NCBI RefSeq assembly: GCF_000621125.1
Contig: NZ_JHZC01000005.1
Location: 124,001 to 188,000 of the forward strand
Source: Maribacter antarcticus DSM 21422
GTDB lineage: Bacteria; Bacteroidota; Bacteroidia; Flavobacteriales; Flavobacteriaceae
DNA: 64,000 bases
Direction: 5' to 3'
The translations under genes were made by a program, and so were the position numbers. The notes under the pieces were generated by a model. That model worked only from the letters and a program-made list of their open reading frames with translations. It did not search any database and was not told the DNA's origin. Positions 28,865 through 38,092 of this stretch are shown here, piece by piece (within the stretch, counting starts at the first letter, position 1; every line of letters begins with the position of its first letter).

Positions 28865-30766
28865 TTGAAAGACCTATTTCTGCTAAGCTATGGAATCACT
28901 AATCTTTTTTTATTCCTGCTAATTCAGCCCTGTTTTGCTAATACCCCACATTTTTTTCAGAGAGAACAACAAAAGGAAACTACAGCTACCAAAGCATATT
29001 ATGATGCCGGTATTCTTCTATTAAAAAAGAATGAAAATGATAGTGCCTATACTAAATTCAAAAAAGGACACGAACTCGCAACTAAAGTTGATGCCCCCTA
29101 TTTAATTGCCTTGGGCAACTACCATTTAGGGGCTTACTACTATCAAACAAAGGATATTCCGCAGGCCATTAGCTTTATAAATGATGCTTTAGTGGGTTTT
29201 GAGAATCAAAACAGAAAGACAGACGCTGCAAAATGTTATTATAAATTAGGTCATATTTATAAAAGTATTTCAGATTTTGAAAAGGCGCTATTCCATTATT
29301 TCATTGCCTTGAGAACTAATGAAGCAATGCAAAACAAAACAGCAACTAGTGAAAGTTTTACTTCAATAGGATCTGTTTATTTGCTCACTGGTGATTATAG
29401 CGAGGCTGAATCTAATTTTAATCAATCCTTAAAGATACAAGAAGAAAACAATGATATAATAGGATTAATAGGGAGCTATCGAAGTTTAGGCGCTTTAAAT
29501 CAAAAGAGAGGGGATCGAGAGAAAGCACTGCGTTACTTTAATGCGGGACTTTTAAAAATAGATAGTTTGTCTTCTAATGATGTCTATATTCTAGGTACAA
29601 AAGCCATTTTATTAGGCAATACTGGTTCTACTCTAAATGCACAGGGCAAACATGAAGAATCATTAGAATTTTTGTTCAAAGCTTTAGCAATAAAAAAAGA
29701 GCTCAAAAGAAATGGAAGTACCGCCCATACCTGTAACGACATTGCTGAAACCTATATTAAAATGAATAACTACCCTCAGGCAAGAGCGTTTGCTTTAGAA
29801 GGTGCATTGTTAGCAAAAAACGTAAGTGTCAATAAAGAACGATGGTCGTATCATTTGCTGTCAAAATGCGATTATGCACTCCAAAATTACAAAAGTTCGG
29901 CAGATAATTTTAAAATCTATGACCAATTAAAAGATAGTGTATTTACCATACAGAAGGCAGCTCGGTTTAATGAATTACAAATACAATATGATACTGAAAA
30001 GCGTGATTATCAAATTAAAGAACAGGCAAGAGATATTGTATTTTTAGATACTCAGAACAAGCTAAAAAACCAACTCTTATGGTTTGGCGGTATTGGCCTC
30101 TTAGGCATATTTGGTTTCGTTTTAGTTTTTAAATCAAGACAAAAGGCAAGAAAAGATATTAAGTTACAAGAACATTTTACGGAAGCCTTAATTGAAGCTC
30201 AAGAAAATGAACGCACCCGTGTATCAAAAGACCTTCATGATAGTGTTGGGCAACAGTTGACTTTTATCAAAAAGAAAGCTCAAAATCTAGAACAACCAGA
30301 ACTATCTGCTTTAGCCAACGCGGCTTTAGAGGAAGTACGGAGCATATCAAGAGACCTCTACCCAGCAACATTAAAGCAGCTGGGGTTAACGGCTAGTATT
30401 GAGCAACTTTTATTTGACTTGGACGGAGAGTCAGACCTGTTTTTCTCTGTAGAATTAGAGAACATCAATACTAATTTTAATGAGGCAGATACCTTAAACT
30501 TGTATCGATTCATACAAGAGTCTGTAACGAATGTCCTCAAGCATGCTGATGCGAAAACCTTGATTGTAAACATTTTTAAACGTAAAAATGTTGTTGAAGT
30601 ATTGATAAAAGATAATGGGTGCGGATTTCATACCAACAAAGGGATATTACAAAATAGCCTCGGATTAAAAACCATGGCAGAACGCATACGTATTTTAAAA
30701 GGTAAACTATCCATTCAAAGTACCAGAGAACTAGGCACCACCATCTTGGTGAAAATCCCCATATAA
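28865..30766 (+). CDS. TPR-type sensor histidine kinase (NarX/HisKA_3 class)
   Basis: A 633-residue kinase with a signal peptide or first helix (about 1-26), a periplasmic domain of TPR-like repeats (about 40-360), one membrane helix near 400 (QLLWFGGIGLLGIFGFVLVF), a HisKA_3 dimerisation domain with phospho-acceptor His in SKDLHDSVGQQ, and an HATPase domain with N box ESVTNVLKHAD, G1 DNGCGF and a final TTILVKIP. The start is TTG 28865 directly before the signal. It ends one base before the response-regulator ATG, so the two form an operon. The cue sensed by the TPR domain is unknown. Confidence 0.9.
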   Translation: MKDLFLLSYGITNLFLFLLIQPCFANTPHFFQREQQKETTATKAYYDAGILLLKKNENDSAYTKFKKGHELATKVDAPYLIALGNYHLGAYYYQTKDIPQAISFINDALVGFENQNRKTDAAKCYYKLGHIYKSISDFEKALFHYFIALRTNEAMQNKTATSESFTSIGSVYLLTGDYSEAESNFNQSLKIQEENNDIIGLIGSYRSLGALNQKRGDREKALRYFNAGLLKIDSLSSNDVYILGTKAILLGNTGSTLNAQGKHEESLEFLFKALAIKKELKRNGSTAHTCNDIAETYIKMNNYPQARAFALEGALLAKNVSVNKERWSYHLLSKCDYALQNYKSSADNFKIYDQLKDSVFTIQKAARFNELQIQYDTEKRDYQIKEQARDIVFLDTQNKLKNQLLWFGGIGLLGIFGFVLVFKSRQKARKDIKLQEHFTEALIEAQENERTRVSKDLHDSVGQQLTFIKKKAQNLEQPELSALANAALEEVRSISRDLYPATLKQLGLTASIEQLLFDLDGESDLFFSVELENINTNFNEADTLNLYRFIQESVTNVLKHADAKTLIVNIFKRKNVVEVLIKDNGCGFHTNKGILQNSLGLKTMAERIRILKGKLSIQSTRELGTTILVKIPI

Positions 30767-31411
30767 ATGAATAAGGCAATTAGCATTTTCGTAGCAGACG
30801 ATCACCCTATGTTATTAAAGGGTTTGGTGGTTGAATTAAAAGAATACAATTACGAGGTCGTTGGTACCGCAGTAAATGGTGCACGTGCTTTAGAACAAAT
30901 TATAGCGCTACACCCTACTATTGCACTTTTAGATATGGAAATGCCCATGCTAACTGGCCTTGAAGTCATAAAAAAGTACAAAGAAAAGTATACGCACACT
31001 AAATTTATTATGCTTACTTCTCACAAAGAGAAAGGCTTCATTCATCAGGCCAAGCTATTGAATATCATGGGCTATATTTTAAAAGATGAGCCTTTTCAAG
31101 AAGTACATAATTGCATTCAAAGTGTAGGCAGGGGTACGCCCTATTTTAGTTCGGTTTTTAATGATGTTTTAGACAATGAGATTTCTCCCGAATTACAAAA
31201 AATAAAACTATTATCACCTTCAGAGCGCACTATAGTGCGTTTGGTAGCGCAAGGCAAGGCTTCAAAAGAAATCGGAGAGCTGCTAAGTATTTCAAGCAGA
31301 ACAGTAGAAAAACACCGTTCTAACATCAAAGGGAAGCTTAATCTGGCCTCAGAACAAGATGCGCTCTTCGTTTGGGCTAAAGAATTTATTGTGCTTCTTT
31401 CGAACCTATAA
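30767..31411 (+). CDS. LuxR/NarL-family response regulator
   Basis: A 214-residue regulator. The receiver domain has the acidic pair in VADDHP, phospho-acceptor Asp in LLDMEMP and Lys in ILKDEPF. The C-terminal LuxR helix-turn-helix includes LSPSERTIVRLVAQGKASKEI and SSRTVEKHRSNI. It starts right after the kinase stop codon and is certainly its partner. The next gene, in the same direction after 241 bp, is a CDC-like toxin whose upstream region has three TACGTA sites, so that gene is the first candidate target. Confidence 0.94.
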   Translation: MNKAISIFVADDHPMLLKGLVVELKEYNYEVVGTAVNGARALEQIIALHPTIALLDMEMPMLTGLEVIKKYKEKYTHTKFIMLTSHKEKGFIHQAKLLNIMGYILKDEPFQEVHNCIQSVGRGTPYFSSVFNDVLDNEISPELQKIKLLSPSERTIVRLVAQGKASKEIGELLSISSRTVEKHRSNIKGKLNLASEQDALFVWAKEFIVLLSNL

Positions 31412-31523
31412 CAATCTATTTACATCAGTACTATTTAGACTTCAACGGCTTACTTCTACAGTATTAAATGCTATTTCCTCTTAGCCTATTTTAGCTGAAC
31501 TCTTTCTCAATATGCCCATAGGT

Positions 31524-31559
31524 TACGTACCCCTACGTAAAAATGAAGAATACTACGTA
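31524..31559. promoter_or_regulatory. Phased TACGTA array upstream of the CDC-like gene
   Basis: TACGTA occurs at 31524-31529, 31534-31539 and 31554-31559. Spacing is exactly 10 and 20 bp, placing all three palindromes on one face of the helix. The last two are both preceded by C. A candidate promoter, TTG (31564-31566) with TAGCTTG (31583-31589), begins 5 bp downstream of the array, the usual place for an activator. Binding by the LuxR-type regulator encoded just upstream is inference. Confidence 0.5.
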
Positions 31560-31598
31560 TTTCTTGACTTTCATACATTGAATAGCTTGCACACGTTA

Positions 31599-31614
31599 GT
31601 TGATACGCATCAAC
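31599..31614. repeat. Inverted repeat GTTGAT-ACGC-ATCAAC
   Basis: Perfect 6+6 bp palindrome with a 4-bp centre, 38 bp before the CDC-like gene start and about 10 bp after its candidate -7 box. It could be an operator or a leader hairpin. Confidence 0.4.
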
Positions 31615-31652
31615 GAGATAGTTAAAACCAAAAAAAAATAAACGGCTATTTA

Positions 31653-33371
31653 ATGAAGACCATTACCATTCTTTTAACCAAATTAACGCCAAACTGGCAA
31701 ATAATGCCAATTATACTATTTGCGCTCTTATTGAGTCTTTTATTTATTTCAGCATGCAACAAAGACAATCCTGCCCCAGAAGATTCAATTGTAATTGAAC
31801 CAGTTGAAGACCCTGCTATTGTTGCAGCAGCTAATTTAACGGCTTTCAATACTACTGTTAAGGCACTTCCAGGCTTTGAGAATACTGAAAAAATTAACCT
31901 TGATACGCCAGAGGAGATTCCAGATTCAAAAACTGCTCCTGCAGAAATAGGTAATTATTTATGCACAACCACAAGTTATAAAGTAGCTCCTGGATATAGT
32001 GAAATGCTATTATTAAATCCAAATGAGGAGAAATTTTATCCTGGAGCCCTTATAACAGGAGCGTCTATTACAACAGGGGAGTATTTATCTATTGCTGGTA
32101 GCCGTAAGCCAATAACCATTAAGTATTCTCAATTTAATCTAGATGGTGATGTTAGTAGGCTTGTAGAAAACCCAACGAGTGCATCTGTAGCTGAAGCTAT
32201 AAATGATATTTTAAGCGCACCTGTTATTGGAGCTACTGCAGCTGATTTGAGTTTTGGAATCGAAAATGTGTATTCAAGGGAACAACTTAGTGCGAGTATT
32301 GGCGCAAATTATAGTGGTGCATCGTATGATGTAAGTGGTCAATTTAATTTTGAATCTGACAAAGTTGAGAGTAAAATTGTAATCAAGTTTGTGCAAAAAT
32401 ATTTTAGTATAAGCATGAACGAAGTAACCCAACCAAGTGATTTATTTTCAGAGACCGATTTGCCTGATCCGGCAACATTCGGCACTACCTTACCCTATTA
32501 TGTATCCGCTGTAAATTATGGTCGCATGGTTTTATTTACAGCGACTTCTAGCTATTCAAATACTGAAATGAAATTAGCATTTGAAGCTTCATACGATGAT
32601 GGTGTATTTACAGAAGCGGGTGTTCAAGCAAGTGCTGAATATAAAAATATTATAAATAATTCCACCATTAAGGCTTATGTTAGAGGTGGTGCCGGCGATG
32701 GAGCAGTGCAAACCATTAATGGTATTGAAGGTCTTAAAGAATATATTTTAACTGGAGGTAACTATTCTAAAGATTCTCCTGGAGCACCTTTATCATATAC
32801 TTTAAATAATATTTCTGATGGAGGTATAGCCGAAGTTGTATTGGAAACAGAATATACAGCAAGGGAATGCAATAAAATTAGATCAAGTTTTAAAATAACA
32901 TTAGTAGAACTTGATTGTACTAATGTTACAAATGAAGGTAGTACACCTGAAATGTATGGATATATCGATATCGCTAGTGATAAAGATCATCTTGCTTATT
33001 TAAGTGCATTTGAAGCTCCTTTTGATTTCTTTAATATCCCTTCTTTAAATGACATAGGTTTATGGGGACCCTATACGGAAGATACGCAGCAACAAGCAAC
33101 TGCCAGCAAATTAATAATTAACGAATCTGCGATAATCACTTTAGAGAATATCAGTAATGAAAGTTATATTTTCATTCGAGGGAATTTGTATGAAGCGGAT
33201 GCTGGTGGCTTTTTGAATGCAGATCCTGATGATGATTTGGGGTACAAATCAAAAAAAATATATCTACCAGAGCTTGTGGCTGGTGCCACAAGTGTGGACC
33301 CTTTTAAATTAAAGTTTAATGGGGATGGGGATGCCGCAGATGCAATATTTACAATTGAGCCATTGGATTAA
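31653..33371 (+). CDS. Cholesterol-dependent-cytolysin-like (thiol-activated cytolysin family) lipoprotein
   Basis: A 572-residue protein with a hydrophobic leader and lipobox ISAC (Cys35). The pore-forming core of the CDC family is recognisable: LNPNEEKFYPGALI (121-134), RKPITI, VENPTSASVAEAIND, VYSREQLSASIGANY (206-220), KFVQKYFSISMNEVTQPSDLF, YVSAVNYGRM (283-292), TATSSYSNTEMKLAFEAS (296-313) and PGAPLSYTL (377-385). The Trp-rich undecapeptide of domain 4 is absent, and the last 170 residues form a different acidic beta domain. This matches the CDC-like proteins known in Bacteroidota, which may not use cholesterol. It is alone except for the upstream two-component system and a hairpin terminator. 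Confidence 0.85.
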   Translation: MKTITILLTKLTPNWQIMPIILFALLLSLLFISACNKDNPAPEDSIVIEPVEDPAIVAAANLTAFNTTVKALPGFENTEKINLDTPEEIPDSKTAPAEIGNYLCTTTSYKVAPGYSEMLLLNPNEEKFYPGALITGASITTGEYLSIAGSRKPITIKYSQFNLDGDVSRLVENPTSASVAEAINDILSAPVIGATAADLSFGIENVYSREQLSASIGANYSGASYDVSGQFNFESDKVESKIVIKFVQKYFSISMNEVTQPSDLFSETDLPDPATFGTTLPYYVSAVNYGRMVLFTATSSYSNTEMKLAFEASYDDGVFTEAGVQASAEYKNIINNSTIKAYVRGGAGDGAVQTINGIEGLKEYILTGGNYSKDSPGAPLSYTLNNISDGGIAEVVLETEYTARECNKIRSSFKITLVELDCTNVTNEGSTPEMYGYIDIASDKDHLAYLSAFEAPFDFFNIPSLNDIGLWGPYTEDTQQQATASKLIINESAIITLENISNESYIFIRGNLYEADAGGFLNADPDDDLGYKSKKIYLPELVAGATSVDPFKLKFNGDGDAADAIFTIEPLD

Positions 33372-33427
33372 AAAAGACACCAACACTAGTATGTAAATCT
33401 TCGGGGGAACGATTTATATATTAGCTA

Positions 33428-33460
33428 AAGAGCCTTAGCATAGTAGCTAGGGCTTTTTTT
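33428..33460 (+). terminator. Intrinsic terminator of the CDC-like gene
   Basis: AGCCTTAGC (33431-33439) pairs with GCTAGGGCT (33446-33454) with one wobble, extended by A-T pairs, loop ATAGTA, and followed by T residues to 33460. Confidence 0.8.
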
Positions 33461-33511
33461 ATAAAACACAGGCTAAAAACTAAAACCCAAATCAACCAAA
33501 AAAAATAGAAT

Positions 33512-34050
33512 ATAAAAACTATAAAAACGATTAGTCTAACCATCATATTTACAATCTTTTGTCTAAATTTTTCACAGGTGCAAACTTAAGGAACAAGTCA
33601 AATTCGTTTTGGCTATGGCAGGCTTAGTCTCTATGAATTTGTTAAATACTATGTTTGAAGATACAGCGCGTAGTGGTGTCCTTAGTTTAGGATACAAGTA
33701 TGGAATTAAAACTCGCTTTATAATTGGTGAAAATATTAGTTATGAAGAATTAAAAGTCACTACTAATTTTTCAAACATCTTAGGTTTAAGTGACCCTACT
33801 ATAGATGAATTTTCTAATATCACCATCGCTATTGAGACGGACTATAGATACATTTTAAAACCAATTTTTAAAATATTCGGGTATTAGCTTAGCCTATTTT
33901 ACAAATGGAAAATATCATACTAATCTCAGTTTTCAAGCGACTGCACTCAGTTTTCGGATAGGTAAAAAGTTTGCGACACTCGCAGAATTAGGATTTGGGT
34001 ATAAAGGTATGGCTCAATTTGGAGCTTCTCACGTTAGTTTAAAAACATGA
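33512..34050 (+). pseudogene. Decayed outer-membrane beta-barrel protein
   Basis: Reading through frames reconstructs a porin-like protein: signal KTIKTISLTIIFTIFCLNFS with ATA where the start codon should be, TAA after QVQT, then GTSQIRFGYGRLSLYEFV, a shift to SGVLSLGYKYGIKTRF and KVTTNFSNILGLSDPT, TAG near 33885, another shift, then GISLAYFTNGKYHTNLSFQAT and LAELGFGYKGMAQFGAS. Alternating strand patterns and terminal aromatic-rich strands are typical of small barrels. The lost start, several stops and two shifts show it is dead. Confidence 0.8.
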
Positions 34051-34765
34051 CATGGTCATTAAACTAGATTCTTATTTTTATTAAAACTCGGTATAGAATT
34101 AAATTAGGATGTTAATCCCCGAGGGAAGATTATGTGATTTATTTAAAAGCATGGTCCATTCTGCAAAAAAGATATTATTGATACATTTCAGTTAAAAAAA
34201 CCCAAAATACGGGGTATACGTATTTAAAAAAAGGCAAAAGAGTTTTAGCTATGAGAGCGGGACATTAGGCCCTCTTTCATTAAATGTATTACTATAAACC
34301 CCGTCAGGAAATTAAATAATTAAATGGTTTATTTTTTACTAGTAGCACGAACATCGGCCATTTGTACGTCTTTTTACCTAGTACTATACGAGCATAGCAT
34401 CTTTCAATTCGGGGAGCTTTTTAACTTGTTCTAAATCATCTTCCTCACCTTAAAAACAAGAAAATAAAAAAATATATTCCCACAGAATCTAATCTGTCCG
34501 CTATGGTATACGCACCCATAGATCTTTCAGTACTCCATTTATATTATCATAGGTTTGCTTTACATCATTGGGTTATACCAAAACACACCTATTTTGTTTT
34601 ACGTTCTTTACCGCTTTCTTCATCAAAGGCGATTAAAGAAACACAAGATTTAATAAAACGTAGTCTTAGCTAATTTTTAATGTCTTCATAAGCTAGTAAT
34701 AGGTTTATTGGTCAGGTAGTTACTCCTTTTCATCCCAATCATTAGTATAAAGCAGCCTAAGATCG
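34051..34765. other. Long gene-poor stretch, probably old gene debris
   Basis: About 715 bp with stops in every frame. On the minus strand short protein-like fragments appear (for example EEDDLEQVKKLPELKDAML near 34375-34450, and KWPMFVLLVKNKPFN near 34325-34365), without continuity. They may be residues of decayed genes, but no family could be identified. Confidence 0.35.
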
Positions 34766-34773
34766 TATCTTTG
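34766..34773 (+). promoter_or_regulatory. -7 promoter box TATCTTTG of the helicase gene
   Basis: Exact TAnnTTTG match 18 bp before ATG 34792. Because it overlaps the upstream in-frame TTG (34771), it decides against that codon as the start. Confidence 0.6.
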
Positions 34774-34791
34774 CAGCCCTCCGAAAAAGAT

Positions 34792-36348
34792 ATGATGCTA
34801 GAAACTACTTTTGAAATACAAGAGCGCAAAACCGATAAAGAACTTTATAGTTACCAGCAGGGTGCCATTCAGAATATTTTCGAAAAATTTGATAACGAAA
34901 GAGACGATTATCATTTATTGTATCAGTTACCTACAGGAGGGGGGAAAACAGTTATATTTTCTGAAATTGTAAGGCAATACCTAAAGAATCATTCCAAAAA
35001 AGTATTGGTAATGACACACAGGGTAGAGTTGTGCAACCAGACTTCTAGCATGCTTACTAGTTTTGGTGTTGTGAACAAGGTCGTAAACAGTAAAGCAAAT
35101 TTAGATGATCAAGAGCGTTACAGTTGTTACGTAGCTATGGTGGAAACACTAAATAATAGGCTCAACGACGGAAAATTAGATATTTCCGACGTGGGTTTGG
35201 TCATCATAGATGAGGCACATTACAATTCCTTTACCAAATTGTTCAAGTTTTTTGAGAACGCATTTTTATTAGGTGTAACTGCTACACCTTTAAGCTCCAA
35301 TAAGGATTTACCTATGAACGGTAATTATGATGAACTCATTACCGGGGAATCGATAGAAAACCTTATTGAGAACGAATTCTTGGCAAAAGCAGAAGCTTTT
35401 CAATATGACATGGGTCTTACATCTTTAGAGGTAGGTTCTAACGGAGATTATACGGTGAAGTCCTCTTCAGATTTGTATACGAGTCCGTCCATGCTAAACA
35501 AGTTATTGGAGGCCTACAACAAACATTCAAAAGGTAAAAAAACATTAATTTTTAATAACGGTATAGAAACATCGATACAGGTGTTTTACACTTTTCAAAA
35601 TGCAGGTTTGCCCATTATGCATTTGGACAATACGGCGACCAAAAAACAACGGAAACAAATATTAAAATGGTTTAAGGACACACCCAATGCCATTTTATCC
35701 TCGGTAAGTATACTGACTACAGGGTTTGATGAACCTACCATAGATACGATTATCTTAAATAGAGCTACAAAATCATTGACTCTTTACTATCAAATGATTG
35801 GTAGAGGATCTAGGATTCTAAATAACAAGTCTAAATTTACGATGATAGATTTAGGTAACAATATGTACCGGTTTGGACCATGGGGAGCCGATTTGGATTG
35901 GCAGGCTATCTTTAAATCTCCAAATTACTATATAGACCGTATCAAGGACGATGAAGAGATTGAAGGTGTTTTTAAACACGATCTTTCTGACGACGTAAAA
36001 GAAGAGTTTGCCAAATCTGAAAATACTTATTTTGATATCAAAGCTATCTATAGAGATGCCACCTTTGCAGGGGAATCATCGAAAGTAGTTTTAGAACAGT
36101 CGATTGCCCATCATGCTTACATTTGTATTGAAAATAGTGAAGATGTATATGATGCTATTGCTTTAGCAAAGTTATTGAAGTCGGATATTGACAATCGAAT
36201 ACAAGTCTATGCCAAATGTATTAGCAAAAGCACTTACAACTTCTTAAGTTGGCTCAAAGATGATTACCAGAAAAAATTGAACACTTACTTGCGTGAAAAT
36301 TTTGATACCGTGTTCGAGGATATTTATGGGCATCCGCCGGAGGATTGA
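34792..36348 (+). CDS. Superfamily 2 DEAD/DEAH-type helicase (type III restriction/SSL2-like)
   Basis: A 518-residue helicase. RecA1 has the Q-like SYQQGAI, motif I QLPTGGGKTVIF, motif Ia MTHRVEL and DEAH motif II (IIDEAHYN), then TATP. RecA2 has LIFNNGI, SILTTGFDEP and QMIGRGSR as motifs IV-VI. The C-terminal part (from about residue 390) is not a known domain. Members of this group, sometimes named after yeast SSL2, act on DNA; no methylase or specificity gene is nearby, so it is not a restriction system. The ATG at 34792 (or 34795) is chosen from the promoter position. Confidence 0.87.
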   Translation: MMLETTFEIQERKTDKELYSYQQGAIQNIFEKFDNERDDYHLLYQLPTGGGKTVIFSEIVRQYLKNHSKKVLVMTHRVELCNQTSSMLTSFGVVNKVVNSKANLDDQERYSCYVAMVETLNNRLNDGKLDISDVGLVIIDEAHYNSFTKLFKFFENAFLLGVTATPLSSNKDLPMNGNYDELITGESIENLIENEFLAKAEAFQYDMGLTSLEVGSNGDYTVKSSSDLYTSPSMLNKLLEAYNKHSKGKKTLIFNNGIETSIQVFYTFQNAGLPIMHLDNTATKKQRKQILKWFKDTPNAILSSVSILTTGFDEPTIDTIILNRATKSLTLYYQMIGRGSRILNNKSKFTMIDLGNNMYRFGPWGADLDWQAIFKSPNYYIDRIKDDEEIEGVFKHDLSDDVKEEFAKSENTYFDIKAIYRDATFAGESSKVVLEQSIAHHAYICIENSEDVYDAIALAKLLKSDIDNRIQVYAKCISKSTYNFLSWLKDDYQKKLNTYLRENFDTVFEDIYGHPPED

Positions 36349-36676
36349 TGTTGCACCTATGCCCCGTTTAACTGAACTGTGTTGATAAATCAAAGTACCA
36401 AGCGCAAGTGTTACTGTATGACTTAAACTCTAATATAGCAGGTACAAGTGAAATAGCCTTTTTTACACCAACTACCTACCTAGTTATCTCTTTTACTTTT
36501 TTTTGACTATTCCTTGTGTACTTTTTTCATTACCTCCTACTTTTTTATTTTTATTATATTTAATGTCATTCTGTGGCTGATATTTCAAAAACGGAAATTC
36601 ACTTTTACAGATATTTACATTCTAAATTTCTTTAATCTCCATTAGATAAAGCGATACATTCCTTATTTTTACGAAT
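36349..36676. other. T-rich intergenic stretch
   Basis: About 328 bp with several T-runs on the plus strand between 36450 and 36560, one of which may end helicase transcription, though no stable hairpin was found. No gene seen. Confidence 0.35.
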
Positions 36677-37930
36677 ATGAAAAAGGAAGTGAAAATTGCT
36701 ATTGTTGGTGCGGGTGTAAGCGGACTAATTGCAGCCCAAGTACTCGAGTTCCGTGGATATTCCCCAAGCATCTACGAAGCTTCGGATAGGGCAGGAGGTC
36801 GGGTTAAGACCGACGTCGTTAACGGGTATCAGCTAGATCATGGTTTTCAAGTATTGCTAGATGCTTATCCTGTGGCACGAAATTATTTGGACTATACCGC
36901 TCTTGATTTAACTAAATTTTTACCTGGAGCAACCCTATTTAAAAATGGAAGGCAAGTCACCCTAGGAGATCCTTTGAGGAACCTTTCCCTTCTGTTACCA
37001 ACATTATCTTCTGGTATTGGGACCTTTGGTGATAAATGGAAGATTTTTAAATTGAACCGTGAACTTAAAAATAAGGCTATAGAATCGATTTTTAGGGAGA
37101 CAGAAATAAGCACATTAGACTATTTAAAAGTGAAAGGTTTTAGTGACGAAATCATAAAAGATTTTTTTCAACCATTTTTCAGTGGTATCTTTTTAGAACC
37201 CAATTTAGATACGTCATCTAGAATGTTCCAATTTGTGTATAAGATGTTTGGAACGGGCAGTGCCGTGCTTCCAAAAGCTGGTATCGAAGCCATCCCAAAG
37301 CAATTAGTATCCAAATTATCAAAAACGAACTTTGTATATAATACCAAAATTGAATCCTGTACTGATGGCAAATTAATTTTTAAAGATGGTTCCAAAGTGC
37401 TGGTAGATTACACTATTATTGCAACCGAAGCATCGCATTTGGTGCCCAATCTTAGGAACCAGGAGCAACCCTGGAAATCTTGTGAAACGCTTTATTTTAC
37501 AACAAAAACAAAAATTATCAAAAAACCCTTGATTGGCTTAATAACAGATACTGACGCCTTAATAAATAATATTTTTTACCATTCTTCACTTCCAATGGTC
37601 AATAGTGGAGAGGAAAACTTACTTTCTATAACAGTGGTGAAATCACATCAAATGAGTGAAGAAGAACTTGTTAAAGCAGTACGTGCTGAACTAGCTTCTT
37701 TATGTTCTATAAATGATATTACTTTTTTAAAGCGGTATCATATCAAAAGAGCCTTACCAGAACTATCCAATATTCAATATGATATGGCACCCTCAGAAAC
37801 TAGGTTAACCTCCAAAACATTTCTAGCAGGTGACCAACTTTTAAATGGTTCTTTGAATGCTGCAATGCTTAGTGGCGAACGTGCAGCAAATGCAGTTATT
37901 GAGGCAATTAATGAGTCCATTGTATCATAA
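36677..37930 (+). CDS. FAD-dependent amine-oxidase/phytoene-desaturase-like oxidoreductase
   Basis: A 417-residue flavoprotein with the dinucleotide motif VGAGVSGLIAAQVLEFRGY (about 10-28), the acidic ribose-binding end of strand 2 in IYEASDRAGGRV, and the FAD-contact segment NGYQLDHGFQVL. The C-terminus has the second FAD motif LAGDQLLNGSLNAAMLSGERAA. This is the protoporphyrinogen/amine oxidase superfamily; the substrate is not predictable and there is no carotenoid or haem operon nearby. Single gene. Confidence 0.88.
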   Translation: MKKEVKIAIVGAGVSGLIAAQVLEFRGYSPSIYEASDRAGGRVKTDVVNGYQLDHGFQVLLDAYPVARNYLDYTALDLTKFLPGATLFKNGRQVTLGDPLRNLSLLLPTLSSGIGTFGDKWKIFKLNRELKNKAIESIFRETEISTLDYLKVKGFSDEIIKDFFQPFFSGIFLEPNLDTSSRMFQFVYKMFGTGSAVLPKAGIEAIPKQLVSKLSKTNFVYNTKIESCTDGKLIFKDGSKVLVDYTIIATEASHLVPNLRNQEQPWKSCETLYFTTKTKIIKKPLIGLITDTDALINNIFYHSSLPMVNSGEENLLSITVVKSHQMSEEELVKAVRAELASLCSINDITFLKRYHIKRALPELSNIQYDMAPSETRLTSKTFLAGDQLLNGSLNAAMLSGERAANAVIEAINESIVS

Positions 37931-38092
37931 TTTTGATTAGTTTCGATTTGTATTAAAAAGCGTATTTGGCTAAAAACCTAATTTCATATAACTGGTATTA
38001 TTAGCTTATGATATAAACCTGAATGGTTGTTGGTGAATTATTCTTACTTACAAATAAGGTTTGACCTTATACATCCAAAAAACCTAGAAGAT

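Noticed and set aside
34792-36348. Helicase as part of a restriction or defence system
   Set aside because: No methylase, specificity, nuclease or other defence gene lies on either side.
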